A stretch of DNA of 64,000 nucleotides from Microbacterium capsulatum (GCF_030865425.1 NZ_JAVFCB010000001.1:545482-609481), one strand, 5' to 3'. Shown: positions 1 through 14,437, counted from the first letter of the stretch. Numbers and translations: made by a program. The notes: generated by a model from the sequence alone, not told the origin.

Positions 1-467
1 AGCCACAGGGCGGTGTGCCCCGGCGCGTGCCCGTCGTGGACGATCGGCTCGATCTCGAACCCTTCGGGCACCGACGATTCCGGGATCTCGTCGGCACCGG
101 TCACGCGCCCCATCAGCTCGACCAGATCCGCAGGGAAGTCGGCGTCGAGGCACTTCACGAGGGTGCTCCTCTCGCTGACGGCGAGTTCCGCAGTGCGAGG
201 TGACGCGTACCGCGGTACCGCGCCCAGGCCGGGGTGCCAGAGCAGGTGGTCGTGATGCGCGTGCGTGGCGAATCCGCCGATCACCGAGAGCCCCTCGGCG
301 GCGAGGGCCGACGCGAGTGCGTCGAGTTCGTCGGGCAGCCACCCCGGATCGACCAGCAGCGCCTCGCCGTCGCCGACCAGCACCGTGGTGTTCATGAGCA
401 TTCGCCGACTCGTCGCGACGAGTGCGCGCGGTGCGACGTCGTGGAGCACTTCGCCGAAGCTCTGCAT
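1..467 (-). CDS. MBL-fold metallo-hydrolase, partial (C-terminus outside window)
   Basis: Reading the minus strand from ATG at 467 gives 155 residues that run off the window edge. The metallo-beta-lactamase signature THAHHDH is at residues 68-74 (metal ligands H69, H71, D73, H74), and a later GHAPGH places a further ligand at H151. An MNTTVLVGDGEALLVDPGW stretch near residues 25-43 fits the first strands of the fold. The family hydrolyses thioesters, lactones, phosphodiesters and other bonds, so the substrate cannot be stated. It is divergent from rpe. A TAGGCT hexamer ends six bases before the ATG, suggesting a leaderless transcript and supporting this start. The fold assignment is firm; the specific function is unknown. 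Confidence 0.88.
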   Translation of the reverse strand, partial: MQSFGEVLHDVAPRALVATSRRMLMNTTVLVGDGEALLVDPGWLPDELDALASALAAEGLSVIGGFATHAHHDHLLWHPGLGAVPRYASPRTAELAVSERSTLVKCLDADFPADLVELMGRVTGADEIPESSVPEGFEIEPIVHDGHAPGHTALW

Positions 468-473
468 GGGTCG

Positions 474-479
474 AGCCTA
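474..479 (-). promoter_or_regulatory. Leaderless -10 box for the MBL-fold gene
   Basis: On the minus strand TAGGCT is followed by exactly six bases and then the ATG at 467. No Shine-Dalgarno-like purine run lies between. This matches the TANNNT spacing of actinobacterial leaderless promoters and recurs elsewhere in the window. Confidence 0.55.
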
Positions 480-544
480 TTGATCGGCGCCCCACACGAG
501 ATCGCCCGCCGGCGTCGTGCAAGCCTCCGCTGATACGCGCCCGC

Positions 545-550
545 GATAAT
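545..550 (+). promoter_or_regulatory. Leaderless -10 box for rpe, inside an inverted repeat
   Basis: GATAAT ends six bases before the rpe ATG at 557. It lies in the spacer of a perfect 6-bp inverted repeat, GCGCCC (537-542) and GGGCGC (551-556), whose right arm abuts the start codon. No ribosome binding site is visible, so a leaderless message is the simplest reading. The repeat could be an operator or chance. Confidence 0.45.
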
Positions 551-556
551 GGGCGC

Positions 557-1240
557 ATGCCCGCACTCCCTCCCGCGCCCCGCATCAACCCGTCGATCCT
601 CGCCGCCGACTTCGTGAACATGCAGGCCGACCTGGCCCGCATCGCGACCGCCGACTTCGCGCACGTCGACGTGATGGACAACCACTTCGTGCCGAACCTC
701 ACGTTCGGCCCGCAGATGGTGGAGCGGATCCAGGCGACGAGCCCGATCCCGCTCGACGTGCACCTGATGATCACCGACCCCGACCGCTGGGCGCCCGGGT
801 ATGCCGAGCTGGGCGCCGCGAGCGTGACGTTCCACCTCGAGGCGGCGGCGGATCCGGTCGCGCTGGCCCGGCGGCTGCGCAGCATCGGCGCGCGTGCCGG
901 CGTCGCGATCAAGCCCGGAACCGCGGGGGAGGGCCTGTACGACATCCTCGACGAGTTCGACCAGATCCTGGTGATGACCGTCGAGCCCGGCTTCGGCGGT
1001 CAGGGCTTCATGCCCGAGACCATGCCGAAGCTGCGCGCGCTGGCCGACGAGGCGAAGCGCCGCGGATCGGACGTCTGGCTGCAGGTCGACGGCGGGATCT
1101 CCGACAGCACGATCGAGCAGGCGGCACGCGCCGGGGCCGACACCTTCGTCGCCGGATCCGCCGTGTACGGCGCCGACGACGTCGAAGCCGCGGTCACGCG
1201 GCTCCGGGGCCTCGCCCGAGCCGGTAGCCTGGTCGAGTGA
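557..1240 (+). CDS. rpe: Ribulose-phosphate 3-epimerase
   Basis: The 227-residue TIM barrel interconverts ribulose 5-phosphate and xylulose 5-phosphate in the cytosolic pentose phosphate pathway. Family signatures are present in order: NPSILAADF at residues 11-19, [12 protein letters not shown] from H36 (metal-binding H36 and catalytic D38), HLMI at H69, PGFGGQGF in the middle and VDGGI with the second catalytic aspartate at D178. Length is normal for the family. The ATG at 557 starts immediately before the conserved N-terminus, whereas upstream extension of the open frame is not conserved-looking. The last four bases overlap the GTG of hisE. Placement ahead of the his genes may couple pentose phosphate supply (PRPP precursor) to histidine synthesis, but that is inference. 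Confidence 0.96.
   Translation: MPALPPAPRINPSILAADFVNMQADLARIATADFAHVDVMDNHFVPNLTFGPQMVERIQATSPIPLDVHLMITDPDRWAPGYAELGAASVTFHLEAAADPVALARRLRSIGARAGVAIKPGTAGEGLYDILDEFDQILVMTVEPGFGGQGFMPETMPKLRALADEAKRRGSDVWLQVDGGISDSTIEQAARAGADTFVAGSAVYGADDVEAAVTRLRGLARAGSLVE
1225..1230 (+). promoter_or_regulatory. Possible leaderless -10 box for hisE inside rpe
   Basis: TAGCCT in the 3' end of rpe is followed by six bases and then the hisE GTG at 1237. The spacing equals that of the other leaderless candidates, so hisE and downstream genes may have their own start in addition to readthrough from rpe. Confidence 0.35.
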
Positions 1241-1500
1241 AGACCTTCGACGAACTGTTCGCCGAGCTCGGCCGCAAGGCGGCCGAGCGCCCGGAGGGAT
1301 CCGGGACCGTGCGCGAACTCGACGCGGGCGTGCACACGATCGGCAAGAAGATCGTGGAGGAGGCGGCCGAGGTGTGGATGGCCGCCGAGTACGAGAGCGA
1401 CGAGGCCGCGGCCGAGGAGATCTCCCAGCTGCTGTACCACCTGCAGGTGCTCATGCTGGCCAAGGGGCTGACGCTGGAGAACGTCTACCGACATCTGTGA
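1237..1500 (+). CDS. hisE: Phosphoribosyl-ATP diphosphatase
   Basis: This 87-residue protein catalyses the second step of histidine synthesis, hydrolysing phosphoribosyl-ATP to phosphoribosyl-AMP and pyrophosphate. The MazG-like all-alpha family signature [14 protein letters not shown] and a following [14 protein letters not shown] supply the acidic Mg-binding residues. Size is typical of stand-alone actinobacterial HisE. It starts with GTG overlapping the rpe stop (GTGA) and is followed after 38 bases by hisG, an arrangement conserved in Actinobacteria. Confidence 0.95.
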   Translation: MKTFDELFAELGRKAAERPEGSGTVRELDAGVHTIGKKIVEEAAEVWMAAEYESDEAAAEEISQLLYHLQVLMLAKGLTLENVYRHL

Positions 1501-1538
1501 GGCGTTCCGACCTCCCGCTTCCGACGAAAGACCCATTC

Positions 1539-2381
1539 ATGCTGCGCATTGCCGTCCCGAACAAGGGATCGCTGTCCGAGACCGCCGCCGAGATGCTCGC
1601 CGAAGCCGGATACGCCGGCCGCCGCGACGCCAAGACCCTGCACGTCGTCGACGCCGAGAACGACGTCGAGTTCTTCTTCCTGCGCCCGCGGGACATCGCC
1701 ACCTACGTCGCCTCCGGCGCGCTGGATGTCGGGATCACCGGGCGCGACCTGCTCCGCGACGTGCGCCGTCCCGACGCGCGCGAGATCGAGCAGCTCGGCT
1801 TCGCCCGTTCCACCTTCCGCTTCGCCGCCCCGCCCGGACGCTTCCGCACCGTGCAGGACCTCGCCGGCGTGCGCGTCGCCTCGGCCTACCCGGGCCTCGT
1901 GGACGACTTCCTCCGCGAGCACGGCGTCGAGGCCGAACTGGTGCCGCTGGACGGCGCCGTCGAGTCCGCCGTGCGCCTGGGCGTCGCCGACGTGATCGCC
2001 GACGTCGTCGAGACGGGGACCACCCTGCGCCAGGCCGGCCTGGAGATCTTCGGCCCGGTGATCATCGAGTCCGAGGCCGTGCTGATCAGCCGGCCCGGCG
2101 ACGTCGAGGGCACCGACACGCTGCTGCGGCGCCTGCGCGGCGTGATGGTCGCGCACCGGTTCGTGCTCCTGGACTTCGACCTGCCCGCCGACCTCGTCGA
2201 GCAGGCCGCCGAGATCGCGCCGGGACGCGAGTCCCCGACCGTCTCGCCGCTGCGCGACCCGGCCTGGGTCGCCGTGCGGGTGATGATCCCGCGCCGCGGC
2301 ATGAACCAGGTGATGGATCAGCTCTACGCGCTGGGCGCGCGGGCGATCCTCGTCACCGCGATCCACGCCGCGAGGCTCTGA
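1539..2381 (+). CDS. hisG: ATP phosphoribosyltransferase (long form)
   Basis: The enzyme joins ATP and PRPP in the first committed, feedback-controlled step of histidine synthesis. The 280-residue length is that of the long HisG form, which carries a C-terminal histidine-binding regulatory domain and needs no HisZ. The N-terminus [11 protein letters not shown] is characteristic, [10 protein letters not shown] and the [10 protein letters not shown] loop (PRPP/phosphate binding) lie in the catalytic part, and residues from about 205 on form the ACT-like regulatory domain. The start chosen is the ATG at 1539, because upstream in-frame sequence reads through hisE. The stop shares one base with the hisF ATG (TGATG). 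Confidence 0.95.
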   Translation: MLRIAVPNKGSLSETAAEMLAEAGYAGRRDAKTLHVVDAENDVEFFFLRPRDIATYVASGALDVGITGRDLLRDVRRPDAREIEQLGFARSTFRFAAPPGRFRTVQDLAGVRVASAYPGLVDDFLREHGVEAELVPLDGAVESAVRLGVADVIADVVETGTTLRQAGLEIFGPVIIESEAVLISRPGDVEGTDTLLRRLRGVMVAHRFVLLDFDLPADLVEQAAEIAPGRESPTVSPLRDPAWVAVRVMIPRRGMNQVMDQLYALGARAILVTAIHAARL

Positions 2382-3142
2382 TGGCCCTCACCGCGCGGGT
2401 CATCCCGTGCCTGGACGTGGCCGGCGGCCGCGTCGTGAAGGGCGTGAACTTCGAGAACCTCCGCGACATGGGGGATCCGGTCGAACTCGCCCGGTTCTAC
2501 GCCGACCAGGGCGCGGACGAGATCACCTTCCTCGACGTGACGGCGACCGTCGACGCCCGCGCGACGACCTACGACGTCGTGCAGCGCACCGCGGAGGAGG
2601 TCTTCGTGCCGCTCACCGTCGGCGGCGGCGTCCGCTCCGTGGAGGACGTCGCCCGGCTGCAGGGCGTCGGCGCGGACAAGGTCGGTGTGAACTCCGCCGC
2701 GATCGCCCGCCCCGAGCTGGTCGGCGAGATCGCGGACAGGTTCGGCGCGCAGGTGCTCGTGCTCTCCCTCGACGTCAAGCGCAGCCCGCGCACCCACTCC
2801 GGCTTCGTGGTGACCACCCACGGCGGCCGCACCGAGACGGATCTGGACGCGGTGGACTGGGCGCGCGAGGCGATCGAGCGCGGCGCCGGGGAGCTGCTGG
2901 TCAACTCGATCGATGCGGACGGCACCAAGGACGGCTTCGACCTGGAGCTCGTCTCGCTCATGCGGGAGATCTCCAGCGTTCCGGTGATCGCCTCGGGCGG
3001 AGCCGGATCCGCGGCGGACTTCGCCCCGGCGATCGCCGCCGGCGCCGACGCCGTGCTCGCCGCGAGCGTCTTCCACTCCGGCCTTCTGACGGTCGGCGAC
3101 GTCAAGGCGTCGCTGCGCGAGGCAGGGGTGCTGGTGCGATGA
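2381..3142 (+). CDS. hisF: Imidazole glycerol phosphate synthase subunit HisF
   Basis: The cyclase subunit of the HisH/HisF glutamine amidotransferase makes imidazole glycerol phosphate and AICAR. The 253-residue TIM barrel shows the catalytic first Asp in [16 protein letters not shown] (D10 region), the second in [13 protein letters not shown], and phosphate-binding loops VGGGVR and ASGGAG. Length is normal. Starts at an ATG overlapping hisG and itself overlaps hisI by four bases (ATGA), so the genes are translationally coupled. HisH is not in this window and must be supplied from elsewhere. Confidence 0.97.
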   Translation: MALTARVIPCLDVAGGRVVKGVNFENLRDMGDPVELARFYADQGADEITFLDVTATVDARATTYDVVQRTAEEVFVPLTVGGGVRSVEDVARLQGVGADKVGVNSAAIARPELVGEIADRFGAQVLVLSLDVKRSPRTHSGFVVTTHGGRTETDLDAVDWAREAIERGAGELLVNSIDADGTKDGFDLELVSLMREISSVPVIASGGAGSAADFAPAIAAGADAVLAASVFHSGLLTVGDVKASLREAGVLVR

Positions 3143-3537
3143 GCGAGAACCGGATCGACGCCGACCTCGCCCGCGTCGCCTGGAACGACCAGGGCCTCGT
3201 GCCCGTGATCGTGCAGCAGTGGGACACGCTCGAGGTGCTCATGCTGGCCTGGGCCGACGAGGAGGCGCTGCGGCGCACGCTGACCACCGGCCGCGCCACG
3301 TACTGGTCGCGCTCGCGCCAGGAGTACTGGCGCAAGGGCGACACGTCCGGTCACGTGCAGCACGTGCGCGGCGCGAAGGTGGACTGCGACGGCGACACCG
3401 TGCTGCTGTTCGTCGACCAGATCGGCGTGGCCTGCCACACCGGCACCCGCACCTGCTTCGACGGCCGCGACCTGGACGCGGTCGTCGCGCTCGAACCGTA
3501 CGGCGAGGGCGCGGCGGAGTCGCAGGCGGGGGAGTGA
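3139..3537 (+). CDS. hisI: Phosphoribosyl-AMP cyclohydrolase
   Basis: The 132-residue zinc enzyme opens the purine ring of phosphoribosyl-AMP in the third step of histidine synthesis. Visible family motifs are [28 protein letters not shown], the acidic metal site VDCDGDT and the zinc-binding CHTGTRTCF. It is the monofunctional form, consistent with separate hisE. The ATG overlaps the hisF stop by four bases. Its own stop shares a base with the next ATG (TGATG), leaving no room for the trpE gene that normally follows in related genomes. Confidence 0.95.
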   Translation: MSENRIDADLARVAWNDQGLVPVIVQQWDTLEVLMLAWADEEALRRTLTTGRATYWSRSRQEYWRKGDTSGHVQHVRGAKVDCDGDTVLLFVDQIGVACHTGTRTCFDGRDLDAVVALEPYGEGAAESQAGE

Positions 3538-4121
3538 TGGCCCCGCGCGCACGCCGTGCCAAGTCGACGAGCCTGCTGCTGATCCTCGTCGCCGGCGGCG
3601 TCGGGATCCTGTCCTCGACGCAGACCTGGCTCGACGTCGCCCGCACCGACGGCGGCGAGCCGCTCGAGGTCGCCGGCAACGCCGCGCTGCCCGTGCTCGC
3701 CCCGCTCAGCCTCACCGCGCTCGCGCTCTGCGCCGCACTGGCACTCGTCGGTCCGGTGATGCGCCGGGTGTTCGCCGCCCTCGCCCTCGCGGTCGGCGCA
3801 CTCATGCTCGTCCTGACCGGCCGGATCCTGCTCCAGCACCCGCTGGATGCGGTGGCGCCCGCGCTGACCAAGGCGACCGGCCTGGCCGGCGACACGGCGC
3901 TCACCGCGGTGATCCGCGCGATCGGGGTCACCGCGTGGCCGTGGCTCGCACTCGTCGGCTGGGTCGTGCTCGTGCTCGGCGGCGTCCTCGCCGTCGTGAC
4001 GGCGGGCGGCTGGCGCTCGGGCGGACGCCGCTACCGAACCGCACCGACCCCGAAGGACGGCCCCGTCGACGCCGTGGAGAGCTGGGACGAGCTCAGCCGC
4101 GGCAGCGACCCCACGCGCTGA
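3537..4121 (+). CDS. Trp biosynthesis-associated membrane protein
   Basis: A 194-residue protein with four probable membrane helices: about residues 10-28, 50-75, 80-97 and 128-155, the last rich in Leu, Val and Gly. The first helix is followed by SSTQTWLDV, typical of the actinobacterial Trp-operon membrane family (TIGR02234-like). Members sit next to trpE and trpC and have no proven function. The start is taken as ATG 3537, overlapping the hisI stop by one base; a GTG one codon earlier is possible. Position between hisI and the trpCBA run supports the assignment. Confidence 0.85.
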   Translation: MAPRARRAKSTSLLLILVAGGVGILSSTQTWLDVARTDGGEPLEVAGNAALPVLAPLSLTALALCAALALVGPVMRRVFAALALAVGALMLVLTGRILLQHPLDAVAPALTKATGLAGDTALTAVIRAIGVTAWPWLALVGWVVLVLGGVLAVVTAGGWRSGGRRYRTAPTPKDGPVDAVESWDELSRGSDPTR

Positions 4122-4235
4122 CCCAGCCCAGGCTGCACGCAGCCCGACCCATGACGACCACGCCCGCCCGGCGACCGTGGCGGGTGCCGCGATCCCGATA
4201 GACTGACCACGACCCACTGCACGCTGGAGGAGAAC

Positions 4236-4466
4236 ATGACCAACCCCATCGCCGACCCCGGCCACGGACACTCGCCGGCCGCCTGGACCGCCGTGGTGAT
4301 CATGCTGCTCGGCTTCGCCGTCGGCACGACCGCGTTCTTCCTCGAGGTCCCCGTCGTGGTGTGGGTGGGCGTCGTGCTCATCGTCGTCGGCGCGATCGTG
4401 GGCTGGGTGCTCGCGAAGGCCGGCTACGGCGTGAAGGGCCCGAAGTACCAGCCGAAGGGGCACTAA
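4236..4466 (+). CDS. Small HGC-type two-helix membrane protein of the trp cluster
   Basis: The 76-residue protein begins with a polar segment ending [12 protein letters not shown], then two hydrophobic segments at about residues 16-36 and 40-61, then a basic tail ([12 protein letters not shown]). Proteins with this HS/TPAAWTAV motif are found between the Trp membrane protein and trpC in many Actinobacteria (DUF6704-like) and have no known function. A strong GGAGGAG ribosome site precedes the ATG. TAGACT at 4199-4204 could be a -10 with a short leader. The stop overlaps the trpC ATG by one base. Confidence 0.8.
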   Translation: MTNPIADPGHGHSPAAWTAVVIMLLGFAVGTTAFFLEVPVVVWVGVVLIVVGAIVGWVLAKAGYGVKGPKYQPKGH

Positions 4467-5245
4467 TGGTGCTCGCCGACCTCACGGCCGGCGCAGTCGA
4501 GGACGCCGCCCGTCGCGAGCAGGAGCGTCCCCTCGCGATCGTGGAGCGCGCCGCACTCGATCGCGCCCCCGCCCTCGATGCGCGTGCCGCTCTGGCTCCC
4601 GCCGAGCGGGTGAAGATCATCGCCGAGGTGAAGCGCGCGAGCCCGTCCCGCGGCGCCCTCGCGGAGATCCCGGATCCCGCTCTGCAGGCGTCGCTGTACG
4701 AGCAGGGAGGCGCGTCCGCGATCAGCGTGCTCACCGAGGGGCGCCGCTTCCGCGGCAGCCTCGCCGACCTCGAGGCGGTCACCGCCGCGGTCTCCGTGCC
4801 CGTGCTGCGCAAGGACTTCATCGCGACGCCGTACCAGGTGTTCGAGGCGAGGGCCGCGGGCGCATCGCTCGCGCTGCTCATCGTCGCGGGGATCGACCGG
4901 GCGACCCTGGAGCGCCTGCACGCGCTCATCCTCGAGCTGGGCATGACCCCGCTCGTGGAGACGCACTCCGCGGAGGAGCTCGAGGTCGCGATCGACCTCG
5001 GCGCCTCCCTCATCGGCGTGAACGCCCGCGATCTGAAGACCATGGAGCTGGACCGCGACCTGTTCGGCCGTCTCGTCGACCGGATCCCGTCCTCCGCGGT
5101 GAAGATCGCCGAGTCCGCCGTCCTCACGCCCGCCGACGTCGCGCACTACCGCGCGGCCGGCGCCGACGCCGTGCTCATCGGCGAGGCGCTCGTGACGGGC
5201 GACCCGATCACCACTCTTCGTTCCTTCCTGGAGGCCGGATCATGA
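4466..5245 (+). CDS. trpC: Indole-3-glycerol phosphate synthase
   Basis: This cytosolic TIM-barrel enzyme closes the ring of CdRP to give indole-3-glycerol phosphate. The 259-residue chain has the family sequence [14 protein letters not shown] (catalytic Lys), ISVLTE, VLRKDF with the second catalytic Lys, [11 protein letters not shown] and the phosphate-binding IAESAV and VLIGEAL near the C-terminus. It is monofunctional, with no fused TrpF. It starts at an ATG overlapping the previous stop (TAATG) and overlaps trpB by four bases. Confidence 0.96.
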   Translation: MVLADLTAGAVEDAARREQERPLAIVERAALDRAPALDARAALAPAERVKIIAEVKRASPSRGALAEIPDPALQASLYEQGGASAISVLTEGRRFRGSLADLEAVTAAVSVPVLRKDFIATPYQVFEARAAGASLALLIVAGIDRATLERLHALILELGMTPLVETHSAEELEVAIDLGASLIGVNARDLKTMELDRDLFGRLVDRIPSSAVKIAESAVLTPADVAHYRAAGADAVLIGEALVTGDPITTLRSFLEAGS

Positions 5246-6459
5246 GCATGAGCCTGCGCGACCAGCCAGGGCCGTTCTTCGGAGACTTCGGCGGCCGGTA
5301 CATGCCCGAGTCGCTCATCGCCGCGATCGACGAACTCACCGACGCCTACCACGCGGCGATCGCCGACCCGGAGTTCCAGGCGGAGCTCGCCCGGCTGCTG
5401 CACTCGTACGCGGGGCGCCCGTCGCCGATCACCGAGGTGCCGCGGTTCGCCGAGCACGCCGGCGGCGCGCGGGTCTTCCTCAAGCGCGAGGATCTGAACC
5501 ACACCGGCTCGCACAAGATCAACAACGTGCTGGGCCAGGCGCTGCTCACGAAGCGCCTCGGCAAGACGCGCGTGATCGCGGAGACCGGCGCCGGCCAGCA
5601 CGGCGTCGCCACGGCCACCGCGGCCGCCCTGTTCGGCCTGGACTGCACGATCTACATGGGCGAGGTCGACACCGAGCGGCAGGCCCTGAACGTGGCCCGC
5701 ATGCGCCTCCTCGGCGCCGAGGTCGTCCCGGTCACCACCGGGTCGCGCACCCTGAAGGACGCGATCAACGACGCGTACCGCGACTGGGTCGCCACGGTGG
5801 AGACCACGAACTACATCTTCGGCACGGCGGCGGGCCCGCACCCGTTCCCGGCGATGGTGCGCGACTTCCAGAAGATCATCAGCGAGGAGGCCCGGCAGCA
5901 GCTGCTCGACGAGGCGGGGCGCCTGCCGGACGCGGTCCTCGCATGCGTCGGCGGCGGATCCAACGCGATCGGCATGTTCGACGCGTTCCTCGACGACGCA
6001 GGCGTCCGCCTGTACGGCGTGGAGGCGGCCGGCGACGGCGTCGACACGCCCAAGCACGCGGCCTCGATCGAACGCGGCCGCCCCGGCGTGCTGCACGGTG
6101 CGCGGACGTACGTGCTGCAGGACGAGGACGGGCAGACCATCGAGTCGCACTCGATCTCGGCCGGCCTCGACTATCCGGGCGTCGGTCCGGAGCACTCCTG
6201 GCTGAACGACATCGGCCGCGCCCAGTACATCCCGGCGACCGACGACGAGGCCATGCAGGCGCTGCGTCTGCTCAGCCGCACCGAGGGCATCATCCCCGCG
6301 ATCGAGTCGGCGCACGCCCTCGCCGGGGCGATCCGGATCGGCAAGGAGCTCGGTCCCGACGCGATCCTGGCCGTCTGCCTCTCCGGGCGCGGCGACAAGG
6401 ACATGGACACCGCGGCCCGCTACTTCGGGCTATACGACGAAGGAGCCGCACAAGCATGA
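5242..6459 (+). CDS. trpB: Tryptophan synthase beta chain
   Basis: The PLP enzyme condenses indole with serine to make tryptophan. In 405 residues it shows the N-terminal [12 protein letters not shown], the HTGSHKINN motif with the PLP lysine at K92, the GAGQHGVA loop, the GGGSNAIG phosphate-binding loop and the C-terminal LSGRGDKD. This is the standard TrpB1 type that pairs with TrpA, encoded next with a four-base overlap (ATGA). Confidence 0.97.
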   Translation: MSMSLRDQPGPFFGDFGGRYMPESLIAAIDELTDAYHAAIADPEFQAELARLLHSYAGRPSPITEVPRFAEHAGGARVFLKREDLNHTGSHKINNVLGQALLTKRLGKTRVIAETGAGQHGVATATAAALFGLDCTIYMGEVDTERQALNVARMRLLGAEVVPVTTGSRTLKDAINDAYRDWVATVETTNYIFGTAAGPHPFPAMVRDFQKIISEEARQQLLDEAGRLPDAVLACVGGGSNAIGMFDAFLDDAGVRLYGVEAAGDGVDTPKHAASIERGRPGVLHGARTYVLQDEDGQTIESHSISAGLDYPGVGPEHSWLNDIGRAQYIPATDDEAMQALRLLSRTEGIIPAIESAHALAGAIRIGKELGPDAILAVCLSGRGDKDMDTAARYFGLYDEGAAQA

Positions 6460-7271
6460 GCCGTGTCGAAGAGGCGATCCAGCGCGCGCACGACGCGGGT
6501 CGCGGCGCCTTCATCGGCTACCTGCCCGTCGGCTACCCGGATCTGGACACGAGCATCGAGGCGGCCATCGCGCTCGCCCGCAACGGGGTCGACATCATCG
6601 AACTCGGTCCGCCCTACAGCGACCCGGTGATGGACGGCGCGATCATCCAGGAGGCCACGCAGGCCGCGCTGGCCAGCGGGTTCCGGATGCGCGATCTGTT
6701 CACCGCGGTCAAGGCGATCACGGACGCCGTCGACGCCCCGGTCGTGGTGATGACCTACTGGAACCCCGTGCTGCAGTACGGCGTCGACCGCTACGCCGAC
6801 GACCTGCTCGCCGCCGGGGGAGCGGGCCTGATCACGCCCGACATCACGCCCGAGGCCGCCCCGGAGTGGATCGCGGCCAGCAAGAGGACCGGCCTCGACC
6901 GGGTGTTCCTGGCCGCGCCGACCTCGACCGACGAGCGCCTCGACCTCGTGACGTCGTCGTCGACCGGGTTCGTGTACACCGTCTCGACCATGGGCATCAC
7001 GGGCGAGCGCGCCGAGCTGGACAAGGCCGCGCGCACCCTCGTCGGGCGCCTCCGCGAGCACGGCGCCGGGCGCGCCTGCGTCGGGATCGGGATCTCCACG
7101 GCCGAGCAGATCGCCGGCGTCCTCGAGTACGCGGACGGCGCGATCGTCGGCACCGCGCTCGTGCGCGCCCTGCGCGACGGCGGGGTCGACCGGCTCGCCG
7201 AGGTCACGCAGGAGCTCGCGTCGGGCACAGCGCTCGCACGGGGAGCATCGACTCAGCACGTAGACTCGTGA
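6456..7271 (+). CDS. trpA: Tryptophan synthase alpha chain
   Basis: The alpha subunit cleaves indole-3-glycerol phosphate and channels indole to TrpB. The 271-residue barrel shows catalytic E49 in [16 protein letters not shown] and D60 at the end of that motif, then a phosphate-binding VGIGIS near residue 210 and [20 protein letters not shown] varies slightly from the usual GVPFSDPLADG but keeps the catalytic acids. It is overlapped with trpB and followed two bases later by lgt. Confidence 0.96.
   Translation: MSRVEEAIQRAHDAGRGAFIGYLPVGYPDLDTSIEAAIALARNGVDIIELGPPYSDPVMDGAIIQEATQAALASGFRMRDLFTAVKAITDAVDAPVVVMTYWNPVLQYGVDRYADDLLAAGGAGLITPDITPEAAPEWIAASKRTGLDRVFLAAPTSTDERLDLVTSSSTGFVYTVSTMGITGERAELDKAARTLVGRLREHGAGRACVGIGISTAEQIAGVLEYADGAIVGTALVRALRDGGVDRLAEVTQELASGTALARGASTQHVDS
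7261..7266 (+). promoter_or_regulatory. Possible -10 box for lgt in the trpA 3' end
   Basis: TAGACT ends seven bases before the lgt ATG at 7274. The match to the TANNNT leaderless pattern seen at other starts suggests lgt can be transcribed independently of the trp genes. Confidence 0.35.
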
Positions 7272-7273
7272 GC

Positions 7274-8275
7274 ATGCCCCTCGCGCTCCACGACGCCCTC
7301 ATCGGCGTGCACGCCAGCATCCCGAGCCCGCCGAGCAGCTCCTTCCCGCTCGGGCCGTTCACGATCCACTACTACGCGCTGTGCATCATCGCGGGGATCA
7401 TCGCCGCGACGTTCCTGACCAACAGCCGACTGACCAAGCGCGGGGCGGAGCGCTGGATCGTCGTGGACATCTGCATCATCGCCGTGCCGCTCGCGATCAT
7501 CGCCGCGCGCATCTTCCACGTGCTCACCCACCCCGGGTTCTACTTCGGCCCGGGCAAGAACACCTGGAACCCGTTCGAGCCCGGTTCGGTCTGGGCGATC
7601 TGGGAGGGTGGCATCGCCATCTTCGGCGCCCTCATCGGCGGCGGCATCGGCGCCTGGCTCGGCTGCCGCTGGACCGGCCTGCGCTTCTCCGTGTTCGCGG
7701 ACGCGCTCGCCCCCGGCCTCATCCTCGCGCAGGCCTTCGGCCGCTTCGGCAACTGGTTCAACCACGAGCTGTTCGGCCTGCCCACCGACTGGCCCTGGGG
7801 TCTGCAGATCGAGTCGTCGAACGCGGCCTTCCCGGCCGGCCTCGCCCCGGGGACGCTGTTCCAGCCGACGTTCCTCTACGAGGTGATCTGGAACTCCCTC
7901 GGCTGCCTGTTCCTGCTCTGGCTGGGCCGGAAGCTGCGCCTGCAATGGGGCAAGCTGTTCGCCGTCTACCTGATCTGGTACGGCTCCGGACGCGCCGTGT
8001 GGGAGTCGATCCGGATCGACCCGAGCGAGATCTACTTCGGCCTGCGCACGAACGTCTGGGCGGCCCTCGCGGGCGTCGTGCTCGGCATCGTGATCCTCAT
8101 CGTGCAGACCCGCCGGCACCCCGGTATCGAGCCGTCGCCGTACCAGCCGGGACGACAGCCGAAGAAGGCTGTTGTAGAATCGCACAACCCCGACGATTAC
8201 GTCGATCTGAGCGAGCCTCAGGTCGAAGAGATCTCCTCAGGAGCGACCGCCACGAGCGCCGCCGACCGCGACTGA
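7274..8275 (+). CDS. lgt: Prolipoprotein diacylglyceryl transferase
   Basis: This membrane enzyme transfers diacylglycerol from phosphatidylglycerol to the lipobox cysteine of prolipoproteins. The 333-residue chain has seven probable membrane helices and the Lgt signature GRFGNWFNHELFG around residues 156-168, preceded by the IWEGGIAIFGALIGGG helix and followed by FLYEVIWNSLG and GSGRAVWESIR. The last 45 or so residues are hydrophilic and acidic (ending EEISSGATATSAADRD), a variable tail common in Actinobacteria. An in-frame GTG lies two codons upstream of the chosen ATG. A short inverted repeat GTTGT/ACAAC with TAGAAT lies in the tail-coding DNA near 8172-8187 and could be a promoter for gltB. 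Confidence 0.95.
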   Translation: MPLALHDALIGVHASIPSPPSSSFPLGPFTIHYYALCIIAGIIAATFLTNSRLTKRGAERWIVVDICIIAVPLAIIAARIFHVLTHPGFYFGPGKNTWNPFEPGSVWAIWEGGIAIFGALIGGGIGAWLGCRWTGLRFSVFADALAPGLILAQAFGRFGNWFNHELFGLPTDWPWGLQIESSNAAFPAGLAPGTLFQPTFLYEVIWNSLGCLFLLWLGRKLRLQWGKLFAVYLIWYGSGRAVWESIRIDPSEIYFGLRTNVWAALAGVVLGIVILIVQTRRHPGIEPSPYQPGRQPKKAVVESHNPDDYVDLSEPQVEEISSGATATSAADRD

Positions 8276-8370
8276 GGAGGAGCACCGACAGGTGCCCCCC
8301 ACCCTGGCGAACCATCGCACCCGGGTACCCAACGCACTGAACGAGCGGGCCGACGTCGTCCCCGGGTTCA

Positions 8371-8382
8371 TCTGAATTCAGA
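8371..8382. promoter_or_regulatory. 12-bp perfect palindrome before gltB
   Basis: TCTGAATTCAGA is a perfect dyad 12 bases upstream of the gltB GTG, overlapping the ribosome-site region. It could be an operator for the glutamate synthase genes or coincidence. The regulator is unknown. Confidence 0.25.
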
Positions 8383-8394
8383 GGACGGTGACTG

Positions 8395-12973
<4,579 letters not shown>

Positions 12974-12981
<8 letters not shown>

Positions 12982-14437
12982 TCCCAAGGGCTTTCTGACC
13001 GTGACGGAGCGCGAGCTCCCCGCCCGCCGGCCCGTTCCGGTCCGCATCATGGACTGGAAGGAGGTGTACGAGCCCGGCGACTCGGCCGTGCTCCGCCGCC
13101 AGGCCAGCCGCTGCATGGACTGCGGCGTGCCGTTCTGCCACCAGGGCTGCCCGCTCGGCAACCTCATCCCGGAGTGGAACGACCTCACCTGGCGTGGCGA
13201 GGGCCGTGCCGCGAGCGAGCGGCTGCACGCCACGAACAACTTCCCGGAGTTCACCGGGCGGCTGTGCCCCGCTCCCTGCGAGAGCGCCTGCGTGCTCGGC
13301 ATCAACCAGCCGGCCGTGACCATCAAGCAGATCGAGGTCTCGATCGTCGACGAGGCGTTCGCGTCCGGCTGGGTCGAGGCCCAGCCGCCGGCCCGCCTCA
13401 CCGGCAAGACCGTCGCGGTGGTCGGATCCGGCCCCGCCGGCCTCGCCGCCGCGCAGCAGCTCACCCGCGCCGGCCACACGGTCGCCGTGTTCGAGCGCGA
13501 CGACCGCATCGGCGGCCTGCTCCGCTACGGCATCCCGGACTTCAAGATGGAGAAGTCGCACCTGGACGCGCGCCTGCGCCAGATGCAGGAGGAAGGGACC
13601 CGGTTCCGCGCCGGCGTGGACATCGGCACGGACATCAGCTGGGACGACCTGCGCGCCCGGTACGACGCGGTCCTCATCGCGACCGGATCCACGCTCCCGC
13701 GCGACCTGGCGATCCCGGGGCGCGACCTCGACGGCGTGCACTTCGCGATGGAGTACCTCGTGGAGTCGAACCGCGTCACGGCCGGCGACCCGGTCGCGAA
13801 CCAGATCACCGCGCACGGCAAGCACGTGATCGTGATCGGCGGCGGCGACACCGGTGCGGACTGCATCGGCACCGCGCACCGCCAGGGCGCGCTCAGCGTC
13901 ACCAACCTGGCGATCGGGCGCCAGCCCTCTGCGGGACGCCCGGAGCACCAGCCCTGGCCGATGATGCCGACCGTGTTCGAGGTGTCCTCGGCGCACGAGG
14001 AGGGCGGGGAGCGTCAGTACCTGGCATCGACCGTCGAGTTCCTCAGCAACGATGCGGGGGAGGTGCGCGCCCTGCGCGTCGCCGAGACCGAGTTCGTGGA
14101 CGGCCGTCGCGTGCCCCGCAGCGGCACCGAGCGCGAGATCCCCGCGGATCTGGTGCTCATCGCGATGGGCTTCGTCGGTCCCGAGTACGAGACGTTCGGC
14201 GCCGAGGCCCCGCAGCGCACCGACCGCGGCGTGTTCCGCCGGGACGAGGACTACACCTCCACCGTCCCCGGCGTGTTCGTGGCGGGCGACGCGGGTCGCG
14301 GTCAGTCGCTCATCGTGTGGGCGATCGCGGAGGGCCGTGCCGCGGCCGCCGCCGTCGACCGTCACCTCATGGGCCAGACCGTCCTGCCGGCGCCGGTGCG
14401 CCCGTCGGATGTCGCGATCGGACTCCAGCCCGCGTAG
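12974..14437 (+). CDS. gltD: Glutamate synthase small (beta) subunit
   Basis: The NADPH-oxidising subunit passes electrons through FAD to GltB. In 487 residues the N-terminal cysteine cluster [14 protein letters not shown] (about residues 48-61) and [10 protein letters not shown] ligate the 4Fe-4S centres. [10 protein letters not shown] begins the FAD-binding fold near residue 153, IGGGDTGAD the NADPH-binding fold near 292, and [19 protein letters not shown] closes the FAD site. GTG start inside the end of gltB. Its stop TAG is part of TAGGCT, a plausible -10 for pyk. Confidence 0.97.
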
